Origin: Pedobacter yulinensis
GTDB lineage: Bacteria > Bacteroidota > Bacteroidia > Sphingobacteriales > Sphingobacteriaceae
Length of the DNA stretch: 64,000 bases
NCBI RefSeq assembly: GCF_003029735.1
Contig: NZ_KZ686268.1
Location: forward strand, 248,001 to 312,000
Reading direction: 5' to 3'
Part shown: positions 62,250 to 64,000 of the stretch, piece by piece
How positions within the stretch are numbered: position 1 is the stretch's first letter
Layout: every line of letters begins with the position of its first letter
The notes under the pieces: generated by a model
Database searches by the model: none
What the model was told of the DNA's origin: nothing
Seen by the model: the letters and a program-made list of their open reading frames with translations, nothing else
Made by a program: the position numbers and the translations under genes

Positions 62250-63578
62250 TTAATGGTTATCGACCATGTCACTTTTGTTAATGACAATTTCAAGTTTAAC
62301 CGTTTCGATATTTTGTTCGGTTTTCTTAAGAATGGTGAAAAGGTAGCCATGAAACTCTTCGCTGTCTCCCACTTCAGGAATTCTTCCGAAAGCATGCGAG
62401 ACAAGGCCGCCTACCGTGTCATAATCCTGGTCTTCTGGAAGATCGTGCGGTAAAAATTCGTTCACGTCATATACCGTTGCATAGGCATTGACCACAAACT
62501 CCATGTCAGATATTTTTTCGACCAGTGGTTTTTCCTCATCGTATTCATCCTGGATCTCGCCAACCAGCTCTTCAACAATATCTTCCAGTGTGGCCATGCC
62601 TGCGGTTCCGCCGAACTCGTCCAGCACAATGGCGATCTGGATGCGTTTGGCCTGCAACTCGCTGAGCAGGTCGTTGATCTTTTTTGTTTCAGGAATAAAA
62701 TACGGCTTGCGGATAATTTCTTTCAGCGACCAGTTCCCATCGCCGGCCGCGACCAGCGGCAGCACATCTTTGGCATGAATGATCCCGACGATTTTGTCCA
62801 TGACCTCATCGTAAACGGGCATGCGCGAATACCCTTCGCGGATAATGGCTTCGACAACCTCTTTATTGGAAGCACTCAGCTCAATACCTGAGATTTTGGT
62901 GCGGGGTACCATGATATTCTTGACCACGCGCTCATTGAAATCAAATACATTTTTGATCAGCTCATGTTCATTTGACTCAAGCGCACCGCTTTCCTTACCC
63001 TGGTCGAGCAGGTACTGCAGTTCTTCGGTGCTGTGAATTGATTCGTGCCCCGCCGCGCTGCCTAGCCCGAACAGCTTAAGAATAACGTTGGCAAACCCGT
63101 TCAGGAGCCAAATGAAAGGCCTGAATACCACATAAAATAACTGCAATGGCAGCGCGATAGCCAGGGTAGTGCCTACCGGACGCTGAATGGCGATTGATTT
63201 CGGTGCAAGCTCACCGAAAACAATGTGCATCACAGTAATGAACGCAAACGCAATAATGGGCGATGCTGTTTTTGAAAATGACTCGATAAAGGCGGCATCC
63301 ATACCGAACGAGCCAAGCAGGTTATGCAGAATGTGCTCCATAACCGATTCGCCAACCCAGCCCAGGCCAAGCGACGCCAGCGTAATGCCCAGCTGCGTAG
63401 CGGCCAGGTAACCATCCAGGTGTTGGGTAATGTGTTTCGCTATTTTAGCGACACTGCTGCCCGACTTGGCTTTGATCTCGATCTGTGAAGCGCGTACTTT
63501 AACAATAGCAAATTCTGCTGCAACAAAAAAGCCGTTGAGCAGAACGAGAAAAAATGTCAAAAATATCTGAAATGCCAT
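62250..63578 (-). CDS. CNNM/CorC-type transporter (hemolysin C family)
   Basis: 442 aa. DUF21 membrane domain (about 1-190, LLNGFFVAAEFAIVKVRASQ, LATTQLGIT-like LAATQLGITLASLGLGW), two CBS domains (about 205-330, MVPRTKISGIE, GIIHAKDVLPL) and a CorC_HlyC domain (about 345-430). Proposed role: Mg or other divalent cation transport. It shares one base with the end of the pyrophosphatase gene (TAATG). Confidence 0.93.
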   Translation of the reverse strand: MAFQIFLTFFLVLLNGFFVAAEFAIVKVRASQIEIKAKSGSSVAKIAKHITQHLDGYLAATQLGITLASLGLGWVGESVMEHILHNLLGSFGMDAAFIESFSKTASPIIAFAFITVMHIVFGELAPKSIAIQRPVGTTLAIALPLQLFYVVFRPFIWLLNGFANVILKLFGLGSAAGHESIHSTEELQYLLDQGKESGALESNEHELIKNVFDFNERVVKNIMVPRTKISGIELSASNKEVVEAIIREGYSRMPVYDEVMDKIVGIIHAKDVLPLVAAGDGNWSLKEIIRKPYFIPETKKINDLLSELQAKRIQIAIVLDEFGGTAGMATLEDIVEELVGEIQDEYDEEKPLVEKISDMEFVVNAYATVYDVNEFLPHDLPEDQDYDTVGGLVSHAFGRIPEVGDSEEFHGYLFTILKKTEQNIETVKLEIVINKSDMVDNH

Positions 63579-64000
63579 TAAGCTTTGTTTCTAAACGTGG
63601 CATCATAAAGCTCAATGCTCTCACTGATCACTTTATGTGCATAACGTACACCAAGCAAGTGCTCGATGCTGACGTTTTTTCCTTCCAGGGCTTTGTAGTC
63701 CTGGAAAAACCTGACGATCTCTTTCATCGTATGCGGCGGCAATTCGGCCAGGTCATTGATATAGTTGACAGACATGTCATTCTTGGCTACAGCAATGATT
63801 TTGTCGTCCTGTTCGCCATTGTCTACCATGTGCATAACACCCACCACCTTGGCCTCCATCACGGTCATCGGGTAAACGTCGACCGAGCAAAGTACCAGAA
63901 TGTCAAGCGGGTCATTGTCGTCGCAAAACGTCTGCGGAATGAAACCGTAGTTAGCCGGATACATCACAGAGGAGAAAAGAACCCTGTCAAGTTTAATTAG
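63578..64000 (-). CDS. ppa: inorganic pyrophosphatase, partial (cut by window edge)
   Basis: At least 140 aa visible; the 5' end lies beyond base 64000. The frame continues upstream of the first in-frame GTG (LIKLDRVLFSSVMYPANYGF), matching the family, so that codon is not the start. Metal-binding DDNDPLDILVL and the later D/K-rich helix are intact. Family I pyrophosphatase, hydrolysing PPi to two Pi. First visible gene of the leftward operon. Confidence 0.95.
   Translation of the reverse strand, partial: LIKLDRVLFSSVMYPANYGFIPQTFCDDNDPLDILVLCSVDVYPMTVMEAKVVGVMHMVDNGEQDDKIIAVAKNDMSVNYINDLAELPPHTMKEIVRFFQDYKALEGKNVSIEHLLGVRYAHKVISESIELYDATFRNKA

Noticed and set aside
1..64000. tRNA, rRNA, prophage or insertion-sequence transposase genes
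   Set aside because: No cloverleaf with a GTTCGA T-loop, no rRNA segment and no transposase, integrase or phage structural motif was seen on either strand. Short or very diverged elements could be missed without a search tool.

Overview
The window looks like chromosome from a member of the Bacteroidota, most likely Chitinophagaceae or a near relative. Support for this: a SusC/SusD outer-membrane pair, a PorV-type protein of the type IX secretion system, Bacteroidota-style promoters (-7 box TAnnTTTG) in front of many genes, near-absent Shine-Dalgarno sequences, a DUF4159 protein, and the miaB / sigma-54 activator / lptE / secG gene order. The genus is a guess; there is no rRNA or tRNA gene in the window.

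Layout. 0.2-5.2 kb: a susCD pair read leftward, preceded by a long control region with three LacI-like dyads. 6-13.5 kb: a metal-ligand-poor arginase-fold protein, an SDR, a phosphoserine-phosphatase/SerA-remnant/ACT chimera, a CLC-F type fluoride antiporter, a frameshifted GIY-YIG gene running in frame into tryptophan 2,3-dioxygenase, and ilvE. 13.6-28.4 kb: a Wzx/Wzy-type capsule or exopolysaccharide locus read leftward (PHP phosphatase, Wza-like, Wzc-like BY-kinase, UDP-HexNAc dehydrogenase, Wzx, acyltransferase, Wzy, three glycosyltransferases, second acyltransferase, Gmd, Wzi), visibly more AT-rich than its flanks. 29-35.3 kb: a DPP-IV peptidase, a 24-bp tandem repeat tract and two tandem AsmA-like paralogues. 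35.4-40.3 kb: miaB, sigma-54 activator, lptE, a conserved unknown and secG. 40.7-44.5 kb: clpS, fabH, a DUF2027-Smr protein and purD. 44.6-48.7 kb: two paralogous TlpA-like thioredoxins split by an AAA-ATPase/DUF234 gene with palindromic repeats upstream. 49-50.8 kb: typA.

51.2-56.8 kb holds the most interesting part. First is a tightly coupled three-gene cassette: a GCS2/YbdK-type carboxylate-amine ligase, a class I glutamine-amidotransferase-like protein and an ATP-grasp-like protein. It looks like a dedicated pathway for a small amide or peptide-like metabolite. It is followed by an alkylation-repair operon in which the usual Ada protein is split into pieces (AraC-MGMT and a separate Ada metal-binding domain) and interleaved with two 2-oxoglutarate oxygenases, one of them AlkB.

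56.9-64 kb: a small FeoB-associated-type membrane protein with a Crp/Fnr regulator, YceI, a small lipoprotein, and a compact seven-gene leftward operon (pyrophosphatase, CNNM/CorC protein, rsmE, DUF4159, biotin carrier protein, porV, ispF). The pyrophosphatase gene is cut by the right edge.

All calls come from reading the sequence and recognising motifs; no database search was run.
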